The notes below the pieces were generated by a model that searched no databases, was not told the DNA's origin, and saw only the letters and a list, made by a program, of their open reading frames with translations. A DNA stretch of 64,000 nt from COE1 sp963596435 (GTDB lineage: Bacteria; Bacillota; Clostridia; Lachnospirales; Lachnospiraceae): assembly GCA_963596435.1 (NCBI GenBank), contig CAVBMG010000007.1, positions 1-64,000 of the forward strand, given 5' to 3'. How positions within the stretch are numbered: the stretch's first letter is position 1; the number at the start of each line of letters is the position of its first letter. This document shows positions 45,733 to 53,893 of the stretch, piece by piece. Made by a program: the position numbers and the translations under genes.

Positions 45733-47365
45733 GTCTTATTATCCTTCCTGTCTCTGCCATAACTCTGTGTGAGATAGAGATAACAGTTCTGTTCTCGCTG
45801 ACTCTCTTCAAAGCCTGCAATACTGCTCTCTCCGTATCTGCATCCAGATTTGCCGTGATCTCATCGAGCAATAACAGCTTCGGTTCTGCTGCTGCCGCAC
45901 GGGCAATGGATAACAGCTGCCATTGTCCCTGTGAAAAAAGTTCCGGCGTACATATCGTATCGTAGCCATGCTCCAGATTCATAATGGTATCATGTAACCC
46001 TGTCAGTTTCGCTGCCTTTATTACCTGCTCCATGGTAATCGCATCATCATAAAGTGTAATCTGCTCTTTCACAGTTCCAGGAACCATATGGAAAGACTGC
46101 TCTACATAGCCAAAAAGCCTGCGGCGCTCGTTGGCTGAAATATCTGCTGTCTTTTTCCCCTGTATCAGAATCTCGCCATTTACCGGTTCATACAGTCCAA
46201 GCAGCAGCTTGAAGATCGTACTCTTGCCGGCGCCGGTTCTGCCGGACAGTGTCACCTGTTCTCCCTCCTGTACCTGGATGTTAAGATGTTCCAGCACCAT
46301 ATGATCGTCATAGCCGAATGTGACATCTTTTAACTCTACAAAAGGCATATTCTGCGTGTACGTTCCCTCTGACTGAGATTCATTGTTCCTAACCTCTGGC
46401 AGAGTCAGAAATTCATTGATTCTGCTGACACCTGCAATGGCTGACTGAATGGTCTGAATCTCCATACCAAGGCTTTCGATAGGTGTGAATATCTGTGAAA
46501 TATAGTTGATGACTGCCACTGCGGTTCCCGCTGACATACCAAACAGCACAAGCACTTGCTGATTGCCGGAGGCTGAGAACAGCATGACTACAGCTACTAC
46601 AATGGCATTCAGGATCAGAATGACCGGTGAGTATACCGCATCATAGAAGTTCGTCTTTTCCATTGCCTGATAGCTCTCTTCGATATACTGGTCATATCGC
46701 TGCTCCATATACGCTTCCTTGCCAAGGCTGTGAATAGTGCGGATATTGTGCAGTGTCTGCGGTACATGCCCTGATACACGGCTTACTGCCCTTCTGTTCT
46801 CAATCTGCGCTGCCAGCATATTCTTCTGTACATGTCTCGTAAACCAGAAGAGAAAAGGCAGCAATACAATAAGTACAAGCGCCAGTCCCTTATTATGGAA
46901 CCATATGACAGCGAGAATACTGATGATCTTGCAGGCATCTGCAAACATACTGATAATGCCCGATGTGAACAGATTCTCTACCGTATCCACATCCCCTACG
47001 AATCTGGATACCAGTGAGCCAGGCTCCTGATGATTGATAGAATCGGCTGACAGGCGGATGAATTTCGCCATCAGACGGCTTCTCAGTGTATGTGTGATCT
47101 TTTGTCCAAAGACTGTCAGAAGTCCTTCTCTTGCAGATTCCATGATGCCCGTCAGTACCAGCAGTCCAAAATACAGTACGATTATTCCTATATTCACCTG
47201 CTGCCCCTGTGTCAGGGAGTCAACTACGTCTCCCAGAATCAATGGAGGCAGAAGCGCAGTTACAATGGCAGTGCAGACTGCAACCAGAATGCCAATAGAA
47301 AGCCATTTCTTCTCCCAGACTGTATGCATGACTATACTGCCTGCTGTTTCCTTATTTCTGCTCAT
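45713..47365 (-). CDS. ABC exporter subunit, second pair (B)
   Basis: A 550-residue fused exporter. Six hydrophobic segments span about 20-310; NBD motifs are Walker A GRTGAGKST, signature FSQGQWQLLSIARA, Walker B LLLLDEITANLD with Glu, and H-loop ISHRV. GGAAGGAGG precedes the ATG at 47365; the longer frame starts inside the partner gene. It overlaps 47352-49094 by 14 bases and is the third gene of the MarR-led operon. Substrate unknown; drug or peptide export is typical. Confidence 0.88.
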   Translation of the reverse strand: MSRNKETAGSIVMHTVWEKKWLSIGILVAVCTAIVTALLPPLILGDVVDSLTQGQQVNIGIIVLYFGLLVLTGIMESAREGLLTVFGQKITHTLRSRLMAKFIRLSADSINHQEPGSLVSRFVGDVDTVENLFTSGIISMFADACKIISILAVIWFHNKGLALVLIVLLPFLFWFTRHVQKNMLAAQIENRRAVSRVSGHVPQTLHNIRTIHSLGKEAYMEQRYDQYIEESYQAMEKTNFYDAVYSPVILILNAIVVAVVMLFSASGNQQVLVLFGMSAGTAVAVINYISQIFTPIESLGMEIQTIQSAIAGVSRINEFLTLPEVRNNESQSEGTYTQNMPFVELKDVTFGYDDHMVLEHLNIQVQEGEQVTLSGRTGAGKSTIFKLLLGLYEPVNGEILIQGKKTADISANERRRLFGYVEQSFHMVPGTVKEQITLYDDAITMEQVIKAAKLTGLHDTIMNLEHGYDTICTPELFSQGQWQLLSIARAAAAEPKLLLLDEITANLDADTERAVLQALKRVSENRTVISISHRVMAETGRIIRLDTSEC

Positions 47366-49094
47366 CTGCCTCGCCTCCTTCCTGTGCACGGTAAATTGCC
47401 GCATATTCCGGCTCCTTACTCATCAGTTCTTCATGTGTTCCAGCCGTTACACGTCCATTCTCCATCCANNNNNNNNNNNNNNNNNNNNNNNNNNNNNNNN
47501 NNNNNNNNNNNNNNNNNNNNNNNNNNNNNNNNNNNNNNNNNNNNNNNNNNNNNNNNNNNNNNNNNNNNNNNNNNNNNNNNNNNNNNNNNNNNNNNNNNNN
47601 NNNNNNNNNNNNNNNNNNNNNNNNNNNNNNNNNNNNNNNNNNNNNNNNNNNNNNNNNNNNNNNNNNNNNNNNNNNNNNNNNNNNNNNNNNNNNNNNNNNN
47701 NNNNNNNNNCCTTCTTCCATCTGCGCAACTTCTTTGTCAAAGCACACCATTTTCAGAAGTTTCTCAATATCTTCATCCTCTCCCATGAGGATATTATTCT
47801 CAATACTGTCATTGAACAGCTCCGGGTCATGCCCCAGATATCCAATGATGCCTGTACGCTCTCTGTCATCCAGTCCGCTTAATTCCTGATCCTTGAACCG
47901 TATGCTGCCCTCATAAGGATATTCGCATAGAAAAGCCTTACCAAGTGTAGATTTACCACATGCCACAGGACCTGTAATTCCTATGATCTGTCCGGGCTTC
48001 GCTGTAAATGACACATTTTCCAGAATGCGTCCACCAGTCAGATAGGCAAAATCAAGATGTGATACCTGTAATTCTCCTGCCTGCTGTGTTTCACATGGCT
48101 CCTCTTCCTCCACCAGCTTCATCAAAGGACGGATTCTCTTCCAGGATACCTGTGCTTTATGCACTGCATTGAACAGCTTGGCCGCACTGGATGATTTCAC
48201 TGATAGTTTGGTAAAACATGCAAGGAACGTCGCAAAGGCTGCCACATCCCACTTCGTCCATCCGATTCCCAGTACATTCCTGCCGCCAAAATACAGGATA
48301 AAGAATACTCCTGCCATGGAAATAATACGGTATATAGGAGGCATCACACTGTTCCAGATATTTGCCCGGACAGCACTCTTCTCATAATCGTTCAGATTCT
48401 GTTCATAGGCATCTCTTCTCTCTTCCTCACAGCCAAATACTCTGTAAGTGATGGCATTGCTGGCTCTATCCAGCGTTGCGGCGCTTAATATTCCTGACTG
48501 CTCTTTGTATGCTGCTCCACTTTTCTGCACCTGGACTTTCATCTTCTCCGCTACAATGAAAGAAATCGGCGGGAAAAGCATGCACAGAAGTGCCAGTCTC
48601 CAGTCATACCATAGCAACATACCTGCATAGGCTGCCAGTGCTACGCCTGTATCAAAAAGCTCCGTAGTGAACTTACGCATCCCTTCCACGCAGTCATCTA
48701 CATCCAGAATCGCCTTAGTCAGTACATTACCTGTTCCTTCCTCTTCCAGCTCCGTTCTGCTCTTATGTATCAGACAGCCATACAGAATCCGCTTCATTCT
48801 GCGGTTCACATTGTTGGCAAAACGTCTGACGTAGAATCGCTTGACATAACGTGATACCTGTACAACTGCAATAGCTGCTACATAGCAGATGACCAGTACA
48901 AGCATATCCGAGAAGCCCCTGGTACCACCCAGAATATCTACCAGATACCCTGTCATTTTACCCTCAAACCACGGTCCTGCCAGAAGTCCCAGGTTATAGA
49001 TCAGCCCTGATATGGTTACTGCCAGAAGCACAACCCATTCTTCCTGAAAATAAGAGAGAATGCGATCAGCCCTGAATGCCGTTTTATTCTTCAT
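47352..49094 (-). CDS. ABC exporter subunit, second pair (A), interrupted by a gap
   Basis: A reading frame of 580 residues of which about 80 fall in unknown bases. Six hydrophobic segments span about 30-310. The NBD shows Walker A GPVACGKST, then the gap covers the signature, Walker B and H-loop; the frame resumes with WMENGRVTAGTHEEL. The frame is kept across the gap and the missing length suits an NBD, so the gene is probably whole. GGAGGCGAAGG precedes the ATG at 49094, and it overlaps the MarR gene by 11 bases. Confidence 0.8.
   Translation of the reverse strand: MKNKTAFRADRILSYFQEEWVVLLAVTISGLIYNLGLLAGPWFEGKMTGYLVDILGGTRGFSDMLVLVICYVAAIAVVQVSRYVKRFYVRRFANNVNRRMKRILYGCLIHKSRTELEEEGTGNVLTKAILDVDDCVEGMRKFTTELFDTGVALAAYAGMLLWYDWRLALLCMLFPPISFIVAEKMKVQVQKSGAAYKEQSGILSAATLDRASNAITYRVFGCEEERRDAYEQNLNDYEKSAVRANIWNSVMPPIYRIISMAGVFFILYFGGRNVLGIGWTKWDVAAFATFLACFTKLSVKSSSAAKLFNAVHKAQVSWKRIRPLMKLVEEEEPCETQQAGELQVSHLDFAYLTGGRILENVSFTAKPGQIIGITGPVACGKSTLGKAFLCEYPYEGSIRFKDQELSGLDDRERTGIIGYLGHDPELFNDSIENNILMGEDEDIEKLLKMVCFDKEVAQMEEXXXXXXXXXXXXXXXXXXXXXXXXXXXXXXXXXXXXXXXXXXXXXXXXXXXXXXXXXXXXXXXXXXXXXXXXXXXXXXXXXWMENGRVTAGTHEELMSKEPEYAAIYRAQEGGEADEQK
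47469..47709. other. Assembly gap of 241 N
   Basis: Unknown bases inside the ATPase domain of an exporter gene. Conserved ABC sequence repeated four times nearby may have defeated the assembler. Confidence 0.99.
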
Positions 49095-49563
49095 GTCCTT
49101 CGCCTCCATTATCAATCAATGCAGATACATCCGGAAATCCTGCCCGGCTCTGCCTCTTGGAACGCCAGTATAACGTATCCAGAGTCTTACAGAATGCCTC
49201 TTTCTCATCCTCTGGCAGCTCTGCCAGAAGCCATTCATAGAAGACACCTTCTATGTAAGCCTTAGAATTCTTCAACTTCTCTGCCTTCGGTGTTGCATAC
49301 AGCATCTGGCTGCGCCCATCATCAGGATTGGGCTTGCGTATCAGATAGCCCTTCGCCTCCAGACTGGCAGCTCTCCTTGCTGCTGCCCCCTTATCAATCT
49401 TTAACTGTTCCCGCACTCCCGCCTGGGTAATCCCCGGATTGTGCCGAATCAGATGAATGAAGTCAAACTCCGCAGTTCCAATTCCATCTTCCTTCATGGT
49501 CTGCACTGTGAGCTTATTGACTTCTCTTGCAATCTTCGTAATCTTTCTACCTGTCTCGTCCAT
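49084..49563 (-). CDS. MarR-family regulator leading the second exporter operon
   Basis: A 159-residue winged-helix protein with the recognition region around ITQAGVREQLKIDKGAAARR (about 52-71) and wing NPDDGRSQMLYATPK. TAGGAGGT precedes the ATG at 49563; the longer frame to 49602 starts within the operator. It overlaps the first exporter gene by 11 bases. Repeated GGATGT half-sites around its promoter (49585-49632) mark it as self-regulating. Confidence 0.88.
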   Translation of the reverse strand: MDETGRKITKIAREVNKLTVQTMKEDGIGTAEFDFIHLIRHNPGITQAGVREQLKIDKGAAARRAASLEAKGYLIRKPNPDDGRSQMLYATPKAEKLKNSKAYIEGVFYEWLLAELPEDEKEAFCKTLDTLYWRSKRQSRAGFPDVSALIDNGGEGHEE

Positions 49564-49584
49564 ATGAAACCTCCTACGCAAAAT

Positions 49585-49600
49585 GGATGTACCTACATCC
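49585..49600. promoter_or_regulatory. MarR operator O1, downstream palindrome
   Basis: GGATGTACCTACATCC is a perfect 16-bp palindrome (GGATGTA-CC-TACATCC) at about +1 to +16 of the predicted transcript. Confidence 0.7.
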
Positions 49601-49606
49601 AATTAG

Positions 49607-49635
49607 ATGATAGTACATCCATTTTAGGATGTCAA
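49607..49635 (-). promoter_or_regulatory. Promoter of the MarR-ABC3-ABC4 operon
   Basis: TTGACA (49635-49630), 17 bases, TATCAT (49612-49607) on the minus strand, 44 bases upstream of the MarR ATG. The spacer itself contains operator half-sites. Confidence 0.78.
49615..49632. promoter_or_regulatory. MarR operator O2, in the promoter spacer
   Basis: ACATCC-ATTTTA-GGATGT overlaps the -35 box and spacer. In addition a 13-base arm at 49613-49625 is the exact inverse of 49580-49592, linking O2 to O1. Confidence 0.65.
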
Positions 49636-49655
49636 TATCCAGGCAGCATAAAAAG

Positions 49656-49676
49656 AAGGCAGACAATGCTGCCTCC
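49656..49676 (-). terminator. Terminator of the MATE gene and its operon
   Basis: AGGCAG (49657-49662) and CTGCCT (49669-49674) with a six-base loop, followed by TTCTTTTTA on the minus strand, 14 bases past the stop codon. Confidence 0.75.
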
Positions 49677-49689
49677 CTTTTCGTCTCAT

Positions 49690-51030
49690 TTAAAACTGCG
49701 GAAATAACCTGCTTCTGCCTTTTCTGGTCATGACTGGTATGGCAAAAAGCACTGCCTTGCAGACATTATCTGCGATCATGCATAACCATACTGCCCGCAG
49801 ATCCAGTCCCCATACCTTCACACACAGGAAGGTCAGCAGGATACGAATACCCCACATACTAAAGGTTTCTACAATAAATGCATAGCGGGTATTACCCAGT
49901 CCGTAGAAGATACCTTCCATAACAATCATGATTCCAAAGAACGGCTCTGAAAAAGCCACCAGTCTGAGCATATCTGCTCCCAGGTCAACAACTGCCTGGC
50001 TTGGTGTAAAGAAGCTCATAAGTATATTCGCGCTCAGATACAGAATCACACCATTAACACACATCATGGCAACTGTTACAATGACGCTGATAATACTGAC
50101 TTTTCTAAACTTATCCCTGTCCTGTTCTCCAAGGGAATTACCAACCAGTGTAGAAGTTGCGGTACGAAATCCATAACCGGGAATATAGAAGATCTCTTCT
50201 GCTGTTACGGCAATGGAATGAGCTGCAAATATAGTCGTTCCCATACCTGATACCAGCCCTGCAAAGACTGTATAACCAAGGCATGAGGTAATACTGGTTC
50301 CCAGTACTGGCAGTGCGACCTTACCACACTGTTCCAGAATCGCTGTATCTGGTCTGACCTCACAAAGCTCCCAATGGAGCCATTCATTCCTGCGGTATGC
50401 CACATACATCAGAACGCCTGACAGCACATAGGAAATAGCAGATGCAATGGCAGCCCCTCTCACGCCAAGACCAGCGCCATAGATCAGGGCAAAATTCAGC
50501 ACTGCATTGATAATGTTCGCACTCAGACTGATTATCATAGGAGTCTTCGTATCTTTGGTTGCGCGGATGGCTGCACCAAATACTATGCTGGATACACGAA
50601 ACAGCATAGGCAGGCTGATAATAAAGAAATACTCACTGGCTGCACCCTGAATGGATGCTTCTGCGCCCATCCAGACGGGAATATATGGACTGAGCAGCAG
50701 TGAGATACCCCCAAGTACAATGCTGCAACCAATGACCATCCATACTGCCTGACTGGAGATTCTTCTTACCAGATTCTTATCTCCACTTCCTACTGCCTTG
50801 GCAATCAGTGCCAATACGCCGATTCCTATGGCATGGGGTACGCTGTTCACCAGCCATGTAACTGTCGTACTGACACTGACTGATGCCGTTGCCTGCTCTC
50901 CCAGCCGCCCTACCATAGCCGTATCCACATACTGAAGCAGTGTTGCAAGCACCTCTTCTATAATTGTAGGAATTGACAATGTGACCAGCATATACAATAC
51001 GCTGCTCCATCGCTCCTTCTTCTGATTCAC
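49690..51030 (-). CDS. MATE-family multidrug/cation antiporter
   Basis: A 446-residue membrane protein with about 12 hydrophobic segments in two homologous halves. MATE marks include VDTAMVGRLGEQATASVS (first half) and AAHSIAVTAEEIFYIPGYGF (second half). It exports organic cations or drugs against Na+ or H+. The start is GTG with GAGGAG seven bases upstream. It follows the three small membrane-protein genes by 20 bases and ends their operon. Confidence 0.92.
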   Translation of the reverse strand: MNQKKERWSSVLYMLVTLSIPTIIEEVLATLLQYVDTAMVGRLGEQATASVSVSTTVTWLVNSVPHAIGIGVLALIAKAVGSGDKNLVRRISSQAVWMVIGCSIVLGGISLLLSPYIPVWMGAEASIQGAASEYFFIISLPMLFRVSSIVFGAAIRATKDTKTPMIISLSANIINAVLNFALIYGAGLGVRGAAIASAISYVLSGVLMYVAYRRNEWLHWELCEVRPDTAILEQCGKVALPVLGTSITSCLGYTVFAGLVSGMGTTIFAAHSIAVTAEEIFYIPGYGFRTATSTLVGNSLGEQDRDKFRKVSIISVIVTVAMMCVNGVILYLSANILMSFFTPSQAVVDLGADMLRLVAFSEPFFGIMIVMEGIFYGLGNTRYAFIVETFSMWGIRILLTFLCVKVWGLDLRAVWLCMIADNVCKAVLFAIPVMTRKGRSRLFPQF

Positions 51031-51050
51031 ACCTATTCTCCTCTACTACT

Positions 51051-51575
51051 CTAATTTATATGTGCCGTGATTTCCTCAAAATACCTTTCGTTCTCTGGAT
51101 ATTGACAGTCTGCTGCATCCTGTAGTACTTTCTTGCGGTATTTCTCGCACATTTGGGAAACGTCGAATTCCACCTGCACTGCACCTCTGTACTCTTCTTC
51201 ATTTTCAGGTACGTCCAGCTTCACCTGCTCTGTGCCCTGATCCAGCATATTCTTATAGTTGACATACATACAGTAATCCTGATAGCCTTTTACAATCTCC
51301 CAATACTTCCCATAGATATCATTATCATACAGGTCATACAGGTACAATGTACTGTACAGATCATCATACTTTCTGTTGATATAATAACGCTCACAATTAG
51401 TCAGATTATATTCTTTACCAGAATATTTCAATTCATACCGGACAGAAGAAGGAATCTCTATTGCAATGCCAATCAGCATAATCAGACTGAATACGCAAAA
51501 AATCGTTTTGAAAATAAAAGGGATAATATGCACTTCATACTGCCCACTCTCGTCGTGAAACTTAATTCTCTTCAT
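51051..51575 (-). CDS. Small membrane protein, related to the zinc-ribbon pair but lacking the ribbon
   Basis: A 174-residue protein with one hydrophobic segment (about 20-40) and a polar, Tyr/Asp-rich remainder (YYINRKYDDLYSTLYLYDLY). The C-terminal part, with CQYPENERYFEEI, recalls the Tyr-rich helical tails of the two upstream proteins, but there is no CxxC pair. It overlaps 51562-52323 by 14 bases. AGAGGGTGGG precedes the ATG. Family not recognised. Confidence 0.65.
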   Translation of the reverse strand: MKRIKFHDESGQYEVHIIPFIFKTIFCVFSLIMLIGIAIEIPSSVRYELKYSGKEYNLTNCERYYINRKYDDLYSTLYLYDLYDNDIYGKYWEIVKGYQDYCMYVNYKNMLDQGTEQVKLDVPENEEEYRGAVQVEFDVSQMCEKYRKKVLQDAADCQYPENERYFEEITAHIN

Positions 51576-52323
51576 ATTCCCACCCTCTTCTTTCGCAGAC
51601 CAGCTTTATGAACTCCTGCTCTTCATCCGCATACAAGTTGGCATCCAACAATCTGGTGATGTCTTCCTGCGTCAGTTTTAATGTTCCTTCCAGAAAAGCC
51701 AATGCAGTCTGCTGTGTTTTCTCCAGATACCTCTGATTCTCAGGATATTCCAGACGACTTCCATAAGTACGGTTAAATTCCTTGAGCATATACTGTCCGT
51801 AATACAATGCTGATTTTATATGATACATTCTGGGAGCCTGCTTCTGATTCTCATCTTCAAGCTGCTGGAAATATGACATTTCCTCCAGCAAATTACGATA
51901 AGATTGATAGATCATTACTCTTTCTGCGTACTTATCATAACCATCCTCCCAAAGCAGAGAATGTTCTTTTACATACTGAACCAGTGCTTCCGTATCCTCT
52001 GCCTCCAGTAATGCATCTGCCTCTGTTACAGAAGCTGTACTCCTTACGTGCCTCTTATGTAAGGTTTCAATGCCACCTCCGATTACTGCGACAGCGATAA
52101 ACAGAATGATCAGCAATACAATGCAGATAATGACCACATTCCATATCTGATTGATCACGTATAAAGGAGCCGAATGCCGTACTCTCTTTCTTGTATTTTC
52201 TGTTTCACTTCTTGCATTTTCCTCTGTGCTTTTCCAATTCATTCCAAGGGAATTGGGTTCGCCACAGTATGGGCATTTCAACTCTTTGGCTGAATACTGC
52301 GCTCCACATCTCTTACATTTCAT
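51562..52323 (-). CDS. Zinc-ribbon membrane protein (second of the trio)
   Basis: A 253-residue protein: CKRC...CPYC at 3-20 forms a zinc ribbon, a hydrophobic segment lies at about 58-85 and the rest is helical, with YPENQRYLEKTQQTALAF toward the end. The ribbon should face the cytoplasm and the helical part lie outside or inside depending on topology. GGAGC precedes the ATG, which overlaps the upstream gene by four bases. No reaction can be named. Confidence 0.7.
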   Translation of the reverse strand: MKCKRCGAQYSAKELKCPYCGEPNSLGMNWKSTEENARSETENTRKRVRHSAPLYVINQIWNVVIICIVLLIILFIAVAVIGGGIETLHKRHVRSTASVTEADALLEAEDTEALVQYVKEHSLLWEDGYDKYAERVMIYQSYRNLLEEMSYFQQLEDENQKQAPRMYHIKSALYYGQYMLKEFNRTYGSRLEYPENQRYLEKTQQTALAFLEGTLKLTQEDITRLLDANLYADEEQEFIKLVCERRGWEYEEN

Positions 52324-53096
52324 TTTGACTGCTCCTCTTTGAGCCTCTCAAAGGCCATCTTCTGCATATTCTCCTGTATCTGCCGAAGTTTGTCATAATC
52401 ATCCTCATCAAAACCGCCCGCATCTTCTATGAGCTGGTCTGTCTCTTCTTTCGTTATACCATAATTCTCCAGAAGATACTCATATGCCTTCTCTCTGTAA
52501 TAGGTAACGGAAGCTTCCTCGTCATACTTATAGCGGTGATCCTGTGAGTACTGACAGGTTGCCAGTATGTACATAATATATTTCACATCATAGATGGAAT
52601 CCCACTCTTTATTCTCCACGATCCATCTACGGTAATCATCATCCATCGGGTCCAGATACCGTTCAAAATAGCGCTCCATATCCGCTATGTCACTGTATTT
52701 CTCATAACCGCTGGTATACATCAGGTTCTTCTTCTCCATATAACGAAGGATTCCTGCATAGTCACCCTCCTGATACATCGCCTCCATCTTCTGACTGTGA
52801 CGTTGTACTGCATGAAAAGAAACTTTCCTGTTTACTATGGCAGATATGCCTTCATACGCTGCTACAACAATTACCAGCACAATCAGTCCTATCAACAGTT
52901 TCGTCACAAGACTCTTGCCCTTTTTAGCAGCCTTCTGTGGCAGCTGTTCCAGATGCTCCTTCTCCCGGTTCAGTCCATTTATAATGTCTTCATGCTCCTG
53001 TACGACTTTGCCAAAATTGTCACTGCCGCAATATGGACACTTGTCTGCTTCCTCATCATACTGCGCACCGCAGTTATCACATGTGATCATCCCCAT
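52320..53096 (-). CDS. Zinc-ribbon membrane protein (first of the trio)
   Basis: A 258-residue protein with an N-terminal zinc ribbon (CDNC...CPYC, about 6-22), a charged coiled stretch, one hydrophobic segment (about 67-88) and a Tyr/Asp/Glu-rich helical tail. It has the same plan as 51562-52323 and a similar middle segment (QEGDYAGILRYMEKKNLMY against LEAEDTEALVQYVKEHSLLW), which points to an old tandem duplication. It starts two bases after the YjjG-like gene. Confidence 0.7.
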   Translation of the reverse strand: MGMITCDNCGAQYDEEADKCPYCGSDNFGKVVQEHEDIINGLNREKEHLEQLPQKAAKKGKSLVTKLLIGLIVLVIVVAAYEGISAIVNRKVSFHAVQRHSQKMEAMYQEGDYAGILRYMEKKNLMYTSGYEKYSDIADMERYFERYLDPMDDDYRRWIVENKEWDSIYDVKYIMYILATCQYSQDHRYKYDEEASVTYYREKAYEYLLENYGITKEETDQLIEDAGGFDEDDYDKLRQIQENMQKMAFERLKEEQSK

Positions 53097-53098
53097 CT

Positions 53099-53797
53099 TT
53101 ATACTCTCTTTCCTACTATTTGCTCTATTTCCAGAAGATCCTGTATCTCATAATCAATTCTGACACCCTTGTCATTTATTGTCTGCTTAGGATTATACCA
53201 GCAACATGCCAGTCCGGCATTGTTAGCCCCCTTTATATCACTGGTCAGGGAATCTCCAATCAGAAGAATCTCTTCTTTTCTACAATCCTTCAACTCCTGC
53301 AATACTGCATCGAAGAATCTTACATCCGGTTTCTCATAACCGATTTCATCGGAAATAAATGCCTTGACAAAAATCTGATCCAGACCTGAATTGGCAAGCT
53401 TGCGTCTCTGTGCAGTCTGTGTACCATTGGTCACTGCATACTGACGAATCCCCTGCTGCTGTAAATAGTCAATGACCTCTCTTCCATGCGGACAATAGAT
53501 TGCCACATCTCCAAGCCTTTCCTGATACTCTGCATTAAAAGCCTCTGCCTTCTCTACAGGAAGCCCCTCTGCTGCAAAAAATTCCCTGAAACGCCCCTCC
53601 AGCGTCTCCTGCTTCGTAATCTCACCCTTTTCCAGCCGCTCCCAATACTTCCTATTAATCGTAGAATACCTCTCCAGCATCTCATCCGAGCATACTCCCA
53701 GCTCAAATATCCGAAAACACTCTCCGATTGCATACTTCTCCGCCGCCAGAAAATCCAGCAACGTCATATCTATATCCCACAAAACCGTTGTATACAT
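53099..53797 (-). CDS. YjjG/YfnB-type HAD phosphatase
   Basis: A 232-residue HAD hydrolase with complete motifs: WDIDMTLLD (motif I), AVTNGTQ (II), GYEKPDVRFF (III lysine) and IGDSLTSDIKGA (IV). The DIDMTL and GYEKP versions are typical of YjjG-like nucleotidases that dephosphorylate non-canonical pyrimidine nucleotides. GAGGGA lies eight bases before the ATG at 53797. It leads the zinc-ribbon/MATE operon and has a promoter at 53865-53893. Confidence 0.85.
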   Translation of the reverse strand: MYTTVLWDIDMTLLDFLAAEKYAIGECFRIFELGVCSDEMLERYSTINRKYWERLEKGEITKQETLEGRFREFFAAEGLPVEKAEAFNAEYQERLGDVAIYCPHGREVIDYLQQQGIRQYAVTNGTQTAQRRKLANSGLDQIFVKAFISDEIGYEKPDVRFFDAVLQELKDCRKEEILLIGDSLTSDIKGANNAGLACCWYNPKQTINDKGVRIDYEIQDLLEIEQIVGKRV

Positions 53798-53835
53798 AAA
53801 CTTCGTCCCTCTCATCCTACTCAAATACTAAAAAA

Positions 53836-53860
53836 GGGATTGATGTAAAACACCAATCCC
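53836..53860 (-). terminator. Terminator after the PfkB kinase gene
   Basis: An 11-bp stem with one G-U pair between 53836-53846 and 53850-53860 and a three-base loop, followed by TTTTTT on the minus strand. It lies immediately downstream of the promoter for the next operon. Confidence 0.85.
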
Positions 53861-53864
53861 TCTT

Positions 53865-53893
53865 ATTATATTGGATTTATCGATTCATTTCAA
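53865..53893 (-). promoter_or_regulatory. Promoter of the YjjG-zinc-ribbon-MATE operon, upstream of a terminator
   Basis: TTGAAA (53893-53888), 17 bases, TATAAT (53870-53865) on the minus strand, spanning the PfkB stop codon. Transcripts would start near 53858 and run at once into the terminator hairpin. Confidence 0.6.

Noticed and set aside
47034..47882. Plus-strand frames running through the second gap
   Set aside because: They exist only because unknown bases cannot contain stop codons; the other strand holds an ABC exporter.
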